NCBI RefSeq assembly: GCF_000521485.1
Contig: NZ_BAVS01000003.1
Span: 96,040 to 160,039, forward strand
Direction: 5' to 3'
Length of the DNA stretch: 64,000 bases
Source: Gracilibacillus boraciitolerans JCM 21714
GTDB taxonomy: Bacteria > Bacillota > Bacilli > Bacillales > Amphibacillaceae
Both the position numbers and the translations under genes were made by a program. The stretch's first letter is position 1, and each line of letters starts with the position of its first letter. Positions 1-8,841 of this stretch are shown piece after piece. Below the pieces are notes generated by a model, which saw only the letters and a list, made by a program, of their open reading frames with translations, ran no database searches and was not told where the DNA came from.

Positions 1-2
1 AA

Positions 3-1107
3 AGTATTCGTGAATTGACATTATTGAATAGAACAATGACGGATGTTTTGGATGCTGCAACTTTCGCAGTTTTTCAGGAAGGCTATAAAGACGGATATGG
101 TGCAGATGCCGATCATATTAAGCTGGAAAAAGATATCGAGTATGCATTAGATCTTGGTTTTTCTTTTCTTACATTAGACTGTTCAGAGCAAATTCGTAAT
201 GATATCGAAGGTGCAACCACGGATGAAATTCATAAGGAATTTGCAGATTTACCAGTAGATAGAAAAGAATATTTTGAAAACCATTACTTAAATAAACCAT
301 TTGAAATTGAAGGGTTAACAGTAAAATTCGATGAAGCAAGTCTCCATAAAAATGTTTTAGTATATGGGGGAAGCAATTGATTTTATGGAGCATGTATATA
401 ACGAATATCTGGCGAAAGCAGATAAAGCAATTGACTTTGAGATTTCAATTGATGAAACAGAAACGGTTACGGCTCCTGAAGCACACTTTTTTGTTGCAGA
501 AGAGTTACGACGCAGAGGAGTTACAGTGCAAAGCTTGGCACCAAGATTCTGTGGTGAATTCCAAAAAGGGATTGACTATATTGGCGATATCATCCAATTT
601 GAAAAAGAATTGCATGAGCATGCAGAAATAGCTAAGTACTTTGGTTATAAACTAAGTATTCACTCTGGAAGTGATAAATTCAGTGTTTTTCCTATTATCG
701 GAAAATACACCGAAGGTCTGCTCCACATTAAAACAGCTGGTACCAACTGGTTAGAAGCTATTCGGGTAATTGCCCAAGTAAACCCAGACCTTTATCGCCG
801 CATGCATGTATACGCGCAAGAACATTTTGAGGAAACGTTGAAATATTACCATGTGACACCTGACTTGGATAGTGTGGTACCACTTGATGAAACATCTGAT
901 GCAGATTTGCCAACATATATGGATCATGATGCATCTCGTCAACTGTTCCATGTTACCTATGGTATTTTACTAACGGCGAAAAGCAGTGAATCAGGTGCAG
1001 ATTTATTCCGTACCGAATTCTTCACGACATTGATGAATAACGAAAATGCCTACAGATCCGCCCTGGTTAAACACATCGGTCGCCATCTGGATTTATTAGG
1101 ATTATAA
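3..1107 (+). CDS. uxaE: Tagaturonate/fructuronate epimerase UxaE, 5' end outside window, one frameshift
   Basis: Cytoplasmic epimerase interconverting D-tagaturonate and D-fructuronate in galacturonate breakdown. The frame is open from the first bases with no stop, so roughly 120 N-terminal residues lie outside the window. Recognisable UxaE stretches are ATFAVFQEGYKDGYGADADH near the start, APRFCGEFQKGIDYIGD in the middle, then YKLSIHSGSDKFS and KTAGTNWLEA. The frame breaks near 366-370, where a run of five G follows TAT; a run of four would read VYG-EAIDFMEHVYN and join both parts into one protein. This looks like a one-base insertion and not real decay. It lies 118 bases upstream of uxaC in the same direction, so the two probably form one galacturonate operon. 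The family assignment is firm; the missing N terminus cannot be judged. Confidence 0.87.
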
Positions 1108-1225
1108 GTATAGAGTACCTAAATTGCTTGAAAGCATGAGGCAGATATGAAAGGTATAAGCAAATATGATTGGCTTCACTGGAATTCCAGTGAAACTATT
1201 TAAATATCAAGAAAGTGGGGATAAG

Positions 1226-2633
1226 ATGAAGGCATTTATGGATGATAACTTTGTACTGAATAATAAAACGGCAGAAAAGCTGTATCACGAGTATGCAAAA
1301 GACTTACCGATTATCGATTACCATTGTCACTTAAGCCCGCAAGAAATTTATGAAAATACACAATTTGAGAATATTACAAAAGTATGGCTATATGGTGATC
1401 ATTACAAGTGGAGAGCAATGAGAGCAAATGGGGGGTAGAAGAAAAATATGTTACCGGTGACGCCAGTGATTATGATAAATTCTTCGCATGGGCAAAAACA
1501 GTACCGCAATTAATTGGAAATCCGCTTTACCACTGGACCCATTTGGAATTAAAACGTTATTTTGGGGGGGTGGAAGAACCCCTTAATGAGAATACAGCAC
1601 CAGCTATTTGGGAAAAGGTTAATAAACGATTAAACAGTGGAGAATGGAATGTTCGTGACTTCATTGTCAAATCAGGTGTAGAAGTAATCTGTACGACAGA
1701 TGATCCGGTTGATTCACTGGAATATCATGGAAAAATAAAAGCAGATACTGATTTTAATGTGAAAGTTCTACCAAGCTACCGACCTGATAAAGGGCTTGAA
1801 ATCAATCGTGAAGGATTCATGGATTGGGTGACTAAGCTAGCAGAAGCTTCTGGTATAAAAATCGATTCTTATCATGCACTTCTGGAAGCATTAGCTAATC
1901 GTATTGATTTCTTCCATGAGATTGGCGGGCGTGTTTCAGACCATGCACTCGACAACATGATGTATGAAGAAGCAACTGAAGCAGAAGTAGCGGAAATTTT
2001 CATCAAGGCATTGAATGGGGAAAAAGTTTCTTTAGAAGAAGAAAAGAAATATAAGTCATTTACTCTTACCTTTTTAGGGGGGAAAAATATCATGAAAAAG
2101 GATGGGCCATGCAATATCATATTAATGCCCACCGAAATAATAATACACGAATGTTTAATCAGTTAGGGCCAGACACTGGCTTTGATTCGATGAATGATAC
2201 CTTGTTAGCACAACCATTGGTGAAATTACTAGATTCTCTGGATAAAGCAGATGCATTACCAAAAACGATTCTTTATTCCTTAAATCCACGAGATAATGTC
2301 ACTATTGCAACCATTATCGGAAGTTTTCAAGGCGGTGGTGTACCAGGTAAAATGCAATTAGGTACCGCATGGTGGTATAATGATACAAAACTGGGTATGA
2401 TCAATCAAATGGAGACGTTAGCAGATATCGGTGTATTTAGTCGTTTTATTGGAATGCTTACTGATTCACGAAGCTTCTTATCCTACACCCGTCACGAGTA
2501 TTTCCGCCGTATCATGTGTAATTTAATTGGTGAATGGGTGGAAAATGGCGAATATCCTAACGATGAAGAAACACTTGGTAAGATTGTGAAAGATATTTCT
2601 TATTATAATGCAAAAGAATATTTTGATTTTTAG
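1226..2633 (+). CDS. uxaC: Uronate isomerase UxaC, two frameshifts at G runs
   Basis: Glucuronate/galacturonate isomerase of the amidohydrolase fold, converting D-galacturonate to D-tagaturonate. The start ATG at 1226 follows AGTGGGG at 1214-1220. The metal-binding HxH is seen in [11 protein letters not shown]; later landmarks are [37 protein letters not shown] and the C-terminal [13 protein letters not shown] and RHEYFRR. The frame breaks at 1430-1435 (six G, NG-VEEKY expected) and 2087-2092 (six [17 protein letters not shown] expected). At 1564 a seven-G run adds one glycine (FGGVEEP instead of FGVEEP). Restored length is about 466 residues, normal for the family. The product of this enzyme is the substrate of the epimerase upstream. 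Probably functional, with the breaks being consensus errors. Confidence 0.92.
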
Positions 2634-2668
2634 TAACTGCATTTTTAAGTGGAGAAGGATATAGAAAA

Positions 2669-2705
2669 AGAAGGTTGCTTATTCATACCAGCAACCTTCT
2701 TTTTG
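2669..2705. terminator. Hairpin terminator between uxaC and yjbQ
   Basis: Perfect 10-base stem AGAAGGTTGC / GCAACCTTCT with a 12-base loop, followed by a T tract. It sits 36 bases after the uxaC stop and just before the stop of the convergent gene, so it may serve both strands. Confidence 0.8.
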
Positions 2706-2709
2706 TTCT

Positions 2710-3108
2710 TCATCCAATTACTTTGATATGGAATTTCCGCTGCCGTGGCCCATCAAATTCACAGAAATAGATACCTTGCCATGTTCCAAGCACCAAACTT
2801 CCATTTGAGACTACTAATGTTTGGTTATGACCAACCGTGCTGACTTTGAGGTGTGCGGCAGTATTACCTTCCATGTGTAAATCTTTGGAGTGATCCCACG
2901 GATAAACTTCCTGCAGACGGCGAAGGAAGTCTGTTTTTACATCAAGATCGGCATTTTCATTCACTGTAATCCCTGCAGTGGTGTGAAGGGAGGATACAAT
3001 TACTATTCCATCTTTGACATTTTCCTCACGTAAATAGTTGGTCACCTCTGCAGTAATATCAATCATCTGGTCATGGTGTGTGGTTTTTAAGTTAAATGTC
3101 TTTTCCAT
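2710..3108 (-). CDS. yjbQ: YjbQ / UPF0047 family protein
   Basis: Small protein of the UPF0047 (YjbQ) family, about 132 residues. Some members can make thiamine phosphate weakly in vitro; the true cellular role is unclear. Family hallmarks are [16 protein letters not shown] near residue 45, [16 protein letters not shown] near residue 85, and the C-terminal [16 protein letters not shown]. Two in-frame ATG codons lie close together. The second (MEKTFNLK, at 3108) is preferred because AAAGGATG lies at good distance from it, whereas the first would overlap that site. The gene is monocistronic and converges on uxaC. Confidence 0.85.
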   Translation of the reverse strand: MEKTFNLKTTHHDQMIDITAEVTNYLREENVKDGIVIVSSLHTTAGITVNENADLDVKTDFLRRLQEVYPWDHSKDLHMEGNTAAHLKVSTVGHNQTLVVSNGSLVLGTWQGIYFCEFDGPRQRKFHIKVIG

Positions 3109-3210
3109 TTTTATCATCCTTTTTAAAAAGATTTGTTATAAATATTCTACTAAAAAACGTTTCTATGTTAAAATCTTCTGTAGATATAATGAATGAAAGG
3201 GAGCGATAAA

Positions 3211-3588
3211 ATGGTAAAAGTAATACATACAGATAAAGCACCACAAGCAATTGGCCCGTATTCCCAAGCAATTGATGTTGGAGATTTAATATTTGTTTCA
3301 GGACAAATCCCATTGAATCCTGAAACAATGGAAGTAGTAGAAGGAGATATTGCGGCTCAAACAAAGCAAGTAATGAAAAATCTTGAAGCAATTCTTAGTG
3401 AAGCAGGATTAACGTTTGCAAATGTAGCAAAATTCACGATTTACATTACTAATATGGATGATTTTTCCATCATCAATGAAGTCTATGCAACATTCTTGCA
3501 AGAACCATATCCTGCAAGAGCAACAGTAGAAGTTAGTAAATTGCCTAAAGGTGTTAAGGTAGAAATGGATGTTATCGCAAAAAAATAA
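3211..3588 (+). CDS. ridA: RidA family 2-iminobutanoate/2-iminopropanoate deaminase
   Basis: Hydrolyses reactive enamine/imine intermediates released by PLP enzymes, protecting the cytoplasm. At about 125 residues it has the usual length. Signature segments are GPYSQAI, FVSGQIPLNP, and the closing ARATVEVSKLPKGVKVEMDVIA, which contains the arginine that binds the substrate carboxylate. The start at 3211 is chosen because AAAGGGAG lies 8 bases upstream; a further in-frame ATG at 3193 has no such site. The frame is intact. A weak hairpin with a T tract follows at about 3602-3633. Confidence 0.93.
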   Translation: MVKVIHTDKAPQAIGPYSQAIDVGDLIFVSGQIPLNPETMEVVEGDIAAQTKQVMKNLEAILSEAGLTFANVAKFTIYITNMDDFSIINEVYATFLQEPYPARATVEVSKLPKGVKVEMDVIAKK

Positions 3589-3759
3589 AGTAAGTAAACT
3601 TCTAGTCTTGTGAGAGGCTGGGAGTTTTTTGTTGTCTATGGAGGGTTTACTGATTATTAAATTAGGAAAAAGTATAGAAAAGTGTAGAAATTTCTTCCCA
3701 TAATTTAAAAAATCAATCATACTATAAGAGTAAGAATAATCTTAAAAAGGAGTTAACCT

Positions 3760-4665
3760 ATGAAAAAAATAGCATGGATGCTTGTCGCAGTTTTACTACT
3801 TGGACTAGCTATTACTCCCGTTGCTCTAGCAAGTAATGGTGAGGAAGATGTAATTGACGAAAAAAATGGCAAACCGAAATTGGTACTCGGAGAAGCATTA
3901 TCTGATTCTGATAAAGATAAAGTAAGAGACTTATTAAGCGCAACAAATCCTGAACAAGTGGATGAATATACTGTAACTGCAGAGGATCTGGTTAATTATA
4001 TTGGAGGAGATCCAAGTTCTAGCATGTATTCTTCTGCAAAGATTACTCGTAAAGATGAAGGACATGGAGTAGTTGTTCAAGTTGTTAATCCAGAGAATAT
4101 TACTCAAGTAACGAATGAAATGTATGCAAATGCTTTATTAACAGCAGGTGTGGAAAACGCATTGATCGAAGTAGCATCACCTGTAAAGGTTACGGGACAT
4201 TCAGCATTAACAGGTATTTACAAAGCTTTTAATGTCGATGGAGAATCACTGGACCAGGATCGCATGGAAGTGGCTAATGAAGAATTAGATGTTGCGACAG
4301 ATTTAGCAGAAGATGCCGGGATTGATCAAGAAAAAGTAAGTGAATTATTAAGTGAGATTAAACGAGAAATAGCTGAACAAAATCCTGCAACAAAAGAAGA
4401 TGTCGAACGTATCGTAAGTGAACAACTTGAAAAATTGAACATTGAGTTGAGCCCAGAGGATCGAGAAATGCTTACTAATCTGTTTGAAAGAATGCGGGAT
4501 CTAAATATTGACTTCGGTCAGGTAACAGATCAATTAGAAACTATTGTATCGGATATTCAAGGAAAAATAGATGAAGTAACTGGTGGAGATGCAGAAGGCT
4601 TCTGGCAAGGAGTAAAAGACTTCTTCCAAAACCTCGCAAATAGTCTAAAAGGGCTGTTCAATTAA
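3760..4665 (+). CDS. DUF1002 (YpuA-like) secreted protein
   Basis: Protein of 301 residues with a typical signal peptide (MKKIAWMLVAVLLLGL, cleavage near ALA-SNG around residue 25). The middle matches the DUF1002/YpuA family: a LGEALSDSDKDKVRDLL segment, VNYIGGDPSSSMYSSAKIT, then VENALIEVASPVKVTGHSAL. From about residue 170 onward the protein is strongly charged and probably helical, ending in WQGVKDFFQNLANSLKGLF, which could be an amphipathic helix. An AAAAGGAG site lies 8 bases before the ATG. The family has no proven function; a cell-envelope role is inference from the signal peptide. Confidence 0.83.
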   Translation: MKKIAWMLVAVLLLGLAITPVALASNGEEDVIDEKNGKPKLVLGEALSDSDKDKVRDLLSATNPEQVDEYTVTAEDLVNYIGGDPSSSMYSSAKITRKDEGHGVVVQVVNPENITQVTNEMYANALLTAGVENALIEVASPVKVTGHSALTGIYKAFNVDGESLDQDRMEVANEELDVATDLAEDAGIDQEKVSELLSEIKREIAEQNPATKEDVERIVSEQLEKLNIELSPEDREMLTNLFERMRDLNIDFGQVTDQLETIVSDIQGKIDEVTGGDAEGFWQGVKDFFQNLANSLKGLFN

Positions 4666-4697
4666 AAAATACAAGAAAGCAATTCACTATATAACTA

Positions 4698-5035
4698 AAC
4701 TGCGAAGCACTTCTTTGACAACAGTATTTAGATAACTGTAAATCCAACGCTGCGGAAAAACACTCCCTTTCCTAGGGGTGCGGCTTCAGCTAACTTCGGA
4801 AAGAAGGTCACTTTCCAAAGTGGATCTTCAGCTCGCACTGATCCCTCAGGAGTCTCGCATTTTTCCTCCGCTTTGGATAGATCTCTGTTCAAATAAGATG
4901 AAATAAGCAATGATATCCATGTGCTAGCTGTCACTAACGTTGTAGAACCCTATTAAAGCGAAGTAAATGGACGGAGCTTTTGCTTACATTCATCATACTT
5001 TCAAAATTGTCACTAATTCGCAGTTTGGGTCTACT
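4698..5035. repeat. GC-rich intergenic repeat, copy 1 (inverted relative to 37052-37496)
   Basis: The gene-free stretch 4666-5113 holds a GC-rich repeat in an AT-rich background. Its sequence from AACTGCGAAG to GCAGTTTG recurs in inverted orientation at 37052-37496, including the flanks CAACGCTGCGGAAAAACACT and GGACGGAGCTTTTGC. Compared with that copy it lacks an internal block of roughly 120 bases, apparently lost between short AAAGCG/AGCG repeats. Such Bacillaceae repeats carry motifs like CTCAGGAGTCTCGC and lie between genes. No coding sequence is supported here. At about 4773 the copy reads CCTAGGGGTGCGG with four G. Confidence 0.8.
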
Positions 5036-5075
5036 CTGTTTAGTTTTTTTGAGAACCGCAAAGATTTTATGTCAC

Positions 5076-5114
5076 AAAAAACCGTCATCGTGTAAATACG
5101 ACGACGGTTTTTGT
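5076..5114 (-). terminator. Terminator of the phn operon
   Basis: Inverted repeat AAAAACCGTC-ATCG / CGA-CGACGGTTTTT around a short loop. Read on the minus strand it ends in a T tract directly after the last phnE stop codon. Confidence 0.8.
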
Positions 5115-5919
5115 TATACTAAACGTTTTCTGATAAATCCAGAAATTTGATCAATAATTGTTACGGCAATGATTATGACAAGTAAGATCATGCCAACCTC
5201 TTCCCAATTTCGATTCATATAGGCAAAGGTAATCAGTGTACCAATCCCGCCTGCACCTACAATTCCGAGTACAGAAGAAGCACGGACATCAATTTCAAAT
5301 CGATAGATCGCATAGGATAAAAATTCAGGCAAGACCTGTGGCATAATGCCAAAAAAAGTATTTGCAATTTATTTGCACCACTGGATTCCAGGGCTTCCAC
5401 TACATTCATATCGATCGATTCAAGTACTTCCGAAAAAAGCTTACCAAGCATTCCAGTCGAACCAATAGCAATTGCCAATACACCAGCAAAAGGATTCGGC
5501 CCCACAGCTGCCACGAATATAATCGCCAGCACAATCTCTGGAAAAGCACGTACAGCACCTAAAATCCACATTCCCGCGTTGTTTAACCATTTATTTTTCA
5601 CCATATTGGAGGCGCATAAGAATGCTAATGGCACTGCAATAATCGCTGCTGCAAGAGAACCAGTGTAAGCAATGAAGATAGTTTCTATCATCATTTCGAC
5701 TATGGTATCAGTTTCTTCAAATGCAGGTTGGAAGAACTTAGGAATGATGCGGTCGATATTTTCTAAAGTACGAACACTAAAAACAGATTCCCATCTGATA
5801 CTGATGCTAGAAAAAGTCCAAATATAGATGAGTAAAATAGCGACTAAGGCAATCATTCGTTTTGTTAACTTCATTTTACTTTTTGGTTTCTCTGGAAGGG
5901 TTAAAGGTTGATTCCTCAT
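5114..5919 (-). CDS. phnE: Phosphonate-type ABC transporter permease PhnE (second copy), one frameshift
   Basis: Inner-membrane permease of a phosphonate/phosphate-ester importer. After a basic N terminus it shows a long hydrophobic segment (MIALVAILLIYIWTF), further membrane spans, and the ATPase-coupling loop VEALESSGANKLQILF. The C-terminal half (FEIDVRASSVLGIVGAGGIGTLI) is in another frame: the break near 5352 fits loss of one T from a T run, restoring ILFFGIMPQVLPEF. Restored length is about 269 residues, normal. Its ATG overlaps the stop of the upstream phnE by one base, so translation is coupled. The two phnE products probably form a heterodimer. Confidence 0.88.
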
Positions 5920-6719
5920 TATATAAGTCCCCCCCTTAACTTTCCGCTTATATAATCAATAATGACAACAACAATGAAAACAATAATGATGATGGTACTG
6001 ACAGCGGGATAATTCATGAAATTAATTTCCTTATTTAACAATTGTCCAATACCACCTGCGCCAACAAGTCCAAGAACCAAAGATGCACGGATATTGATTT
6101 CAAAAACATATAAACTAAATGAAATAAACTGTGGCAGAACTTGCGGGATAATTGCAAAACTAATCGTTTGCAGACCATTCCCTCCTGAGGCCCGAATCGC
6201 CTCGGTAGGATTCATATCAATTGTCTCAATTACTTCACTCATTAATTTCACTAGAATGCCTACTGCAAATATAATAAGCGCCATAATCCCTGAAAAAGCA
6301 CCAATACCAAATAGTCCAACAAAAACAACCGCTAAGATAATATCGGGAACGGTTCTCACAATATTTAACAGGAAACGCATCAATTGATAAATCCATGTAT
6401 TGGTTGTTACATTATTAGCTGTCAGTAATGAGAAAGGAATACTAATAATAACAGCAATAGTAGTGGCGATAATCGCCATATGTATGGTTTCGAAAAGCTT
6501 TGGCCAGACTTGATTCACATAGCTCCAATCAGGTGGAAAGAAGTCACCAACAAGCCCAAATACATTAGGAACCTTCATGAAAAAATCAATGATAAATGAT
6601 TCGGTTTTGATCGAACTTAGTAAATAAAAACTAATAACTACAATGAGAGCCAGGCTGATGATCAGCTTCGTTTTAAAAGGATAGAGGCCTTTTGGTACAT
6701 AGGAAGACGATTTATTCAA
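5919..6719 (-). CDS. phnE: Phosphonate-type ABC transporter permease PhnE (first copy)
   Basis: Permease with about six hydrophobic segments, the coupling loop NPTEAIRASGGNGLQTISFAI and the family motif INIRASLVLGLVGAGGIGQLL. A TTG at 6719 is the preferred start: GAGGAGG lies 8 bases upstream and the codon overlaps the restored stop of phnC, giving a usual length near 267 residues. An upstream in-frame ATG at 6746 lies before that site and is less likely. Close to the C terminus a run of seven G gives KLRGGLI where four would give KLRGLI. Works with the downstream phnE and with PhnC and PhnD. Confidence 0.88.
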   Translation of the reverse strand: MNKSSSYVPKGLYPFKTKLIISLALIVVISFYLLSSIKTESFIIDFFMKVPNVFGLVGDFFPPDWSYVNQVWPKLFETIHMAIIATTIAVIISIPFSLLTANNVTTNTWIYQLMRFLLNIVRTVPDIILAVVFVGLFGIGAFSGIMALIIFAVGILVKLMSEVIETIDMNPTEAIRASGGNGLQTISFAIIPQVLPQFISFSLYVFEINIRASLVLGLVGAGGIGQLLNKEINFMNYPAVSTIIIIVFIVVVIIDYISGKLRGGLI

Positions 6720-7490
6720 CTTCTTCGCCTCCTCGACGATCCTCATCTCGGATAGAACGGCCATAAATTTCTTCAAATGTTTGCTCCGTTACTTCACTTG
6801 CCGGTCCATCAAAGACAACTTCTCCATCACGCATACCGATAATCCGGTCCGCTACTCCATCGCCATATCAATAAAGTGTAAGTTAACAATCGTTGTAATG
6901 TTATCTTCCTGATTGATTTGTTTTAAATACTTCATGACTTGATGTGAGGTTGGAGGATCTAAACTTGCTACAGGTTCATCGGCTAATATTAACTTTGGTT
7001 TTTGGGTCAAGACACGTGCGATACTGACTCGTTGCTGTTGACCACCACTTAATTCGTCTGCACGATTATAAAGCTTTTCTTCAATATTGACACGTTTTAA
7101 ATTCTCATATGCTAACAGTTTGTCCTCTTTAGAAAAAATGTTTAAAATGCTTTTAAAGGTACCCGTGTAACCTAATCTTCCAGAGATGACATTTTTTATA
7201 ACAGTAGAACGTTTTACTAAGTTATAGCTTTGAAAGATCATTCCTATTTTAGTTCGTAGTCTTCTTAAATCTTTTCCTTTTAACTTAAGAATATCTTCAT
7301 TTTCCACTAATAATGCTCCATTGGTAGGTGTAACCAAACGATTTATACTTCGAATAAAGGTGGATTTACCAGCGCCGGATAAGCCGACAATGACAACAAA
7401 TTCCCCCCCTTCATTTATTTTTATATTTATATTTCTAAGTCCTTCTGTTCCGTTTGGGTATATAAGTGAGAGCTCTCTAAATTCTATCAA
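6712..7490 (-). CDS. phnC: Phosphonate-type ABC transporter ATPase PhnC, one frameshift
   Basis: Cytoplasmic ATPase energising the PhnE permeases. Walker A is GLSGAGKST, the signature is LSGGQQQR, Walker B is [12 protein letters not shown] and the switch histidine lies in VNLHFID. After MAMEY the observed frame stops at 6852, but [20 protein letters not shown] and a normal C terminus continue in the next frame to 6712, so one base is missing near 6854. A seven-C run at 7405 inserts a glycine (NEGGEFVV for NEGEFVV). The start is probably TTG at 7490, with AAAGGGG upstream now stretched to seven G. The restored stop overlaps phnE. Confidence 0.88.
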
Positions 7491-7524
7491 TACTCCTGGC
7501 CCCCCCTTTCTGTCATATGGAAAT

Positions 7525-7546
7525 AGGAGAGAGCATGCTCTCTCCT
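7525..7546. other. Perfect 22-base palindrome between phnD and phnC
   Basis: AGGAGAGAGC-AT-GCTCTCTCCT is fully self-complementary and lies in the gap between the binding-protein gene and the ATPase gene. In such operons an intercistronic hairpin often stabilises the upstream message or attenuates transcription, so that binding protein exceeds the membrane parts. It has no strong T tract, so stabiliser is the better guess. Confidence 0.6.
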
Positions 7547-7566
7547 GTTTAACCATTATTTAATAA

Positions 7567-8550
7567 TTAGTCTAGACTGATGCTGTCACCAAATTTATTG
7601 TAAGTTTCTCTTACAATTTCGTATTCACTATCTTCTGCTTCGATGATCGCATCCCAGTTGTAAACCTCATTCATAATTTTGATCATTCCGTCATCATCGT
7701 TAAAGCTTAAGAAGGCGTCCTTAATGCTTTGGACAAGTTCATCACTTAACTCTTCTGTGACAGAAATGGTATCGTTAGGAATTTCTTCGGTGTGGCCAAG
7801 GATTCTTGTTTTCTCCATAATGTCTGGATAATCTTCTTCTAAGCTAGTACGTACATCATCAAAGGTTGTTGCCACATCTGCATTGCCTTCGTATACTTCA
7901 ATCGCTGAGTTATCGTGACCACCAGTTTGATATGCTTCTGAGAAGAATTCCGTTTCTGGATTTTCTACGTCAAATTCATCCATGATTTGTGCAGCAGGGA
8001 ATAAATAACCACTTGTTGAGGTTGGATCACCATATGCCCATACAGCACCTTCAAGATCTGCTAATTCCTGATAGTCAGAATCGGCACTAACAATATATTG
8101 CGCTACATATGTACCACTTCCAAAGCGCTCAGATTTCAAAAGAACTTCTACATTATGCTTATCATTTGCCAATACATATGCAAAGGCAGGAATAAAACCA
8201 ATTTGTACTTCATTTGTTCCCATTGCTTCTACTAAAGCAGTATAGTTTGTCATTACTTTACCTTCGACAGGAACACCTAATTCTTCTGACAATTTATCAG
8301 CTAAAGGTTTCACTGTATCTGCAATCTTGTCAGAATCCTGGGAAGGAACGAACCCCATGATGATTTCCTCAGGCATGTCAGTTGCTTCATTCGCCTCTGC
8401 ATCATTCGTATTTTCTGCTTCCTCGTTTGTATTCTCTGTTGTATCTGTTTCAGTATCCTCGCCGCTTCCGTTTGTATCTTCGCTTGAACCACAAGCTGCA
8501 ATAACAAACATGCTTAATAGTGTTACCATTAAAAGTACTAGTTTTTTCAT
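7567..8550 (-). CDS. phnD: Phosphonate-type ABC transporter substrate-binding lipoprotein PhnD
   Basis: Extracellular lipoprotein capturing phosphonate, phosphite or a phosphate ester for the PhnCEE importer. The signal peptide ends in a lipobox (MFVIAAC, cysteine near residue 20), followed by an acidic Asn/Glu/Thr-rich linker to about residue 60. The binding domain starts at IIMGFVPSQDSDKIAD and contains FIPAFAYVLANDKHNVEVLL and the PTSTSGYLFP loop that holds the phosphonate group in PhnD relatives. The start at 8550 follows GGGGGAAAG; an upstream in-frame ATG has no site. No C-P lyase genes are present here, so the ligand cannot be fixed. It is the first gene of the operon. Confidence 0.9.
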   Translation of the reverse strand: MKKLVLLMVTLLSMFVIAACGSSEDTNGSGEDTETDTTENTNEEAENTNDAEANEATDMPEEIIMGFVPSQDSDKIADTVKPLADKLSEELGVPVEGKVMTNYTALVEAMGTNEVQIGFIPAFAYVLANDKHNVEVLLKSERFGSGTYVAQYIVSADSDYQELADLEGAVWAYGDPTSTSGYLFPAAQIMDEFDVENPETEFFSEAYQTGGHDNSAIEVYEGNADVATTFDDVRTSLEEDYPDIMEKTRILGHTEEIPNDTISVTEELSDELVQSIKDAFLSFNDDDGMIKIMNEVYNWDAIIEAEDSEYEIVRETYNKFGDSISLD

Positions 8551-8841
8551 CGATCTTTCCCCCTTGGAAATTTTTGTGTGATACAAGTTCATTATCTATC
8601 GAACAATTAATAAAATCTATGAGAATGATAACAATACTAACAGGCTCTTTTCATCGTTCTATAGATTGTCTCTTGCAACGTCAATATATATCGAATAGAT
8701 AGAAAAATCCATACAATTTACCAAGATAATACAATTTTATAACTACATTTACAAAATTTACATAAGCTTAATACGGATAAATGGAGTAACCGTTTTTAGT
8801 TAGATATAATAGAAACTATGAAGATAAGATGGAGGCAAACA

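Noticed and set aside
4728..4934. Reading frame on the minus strand within repeat copy 1
   Set aside because: It lies wholly inside the repeat; the matching part of the inverted copy at 37052-37496 does not conserve it beyond what the repeat itself gives.
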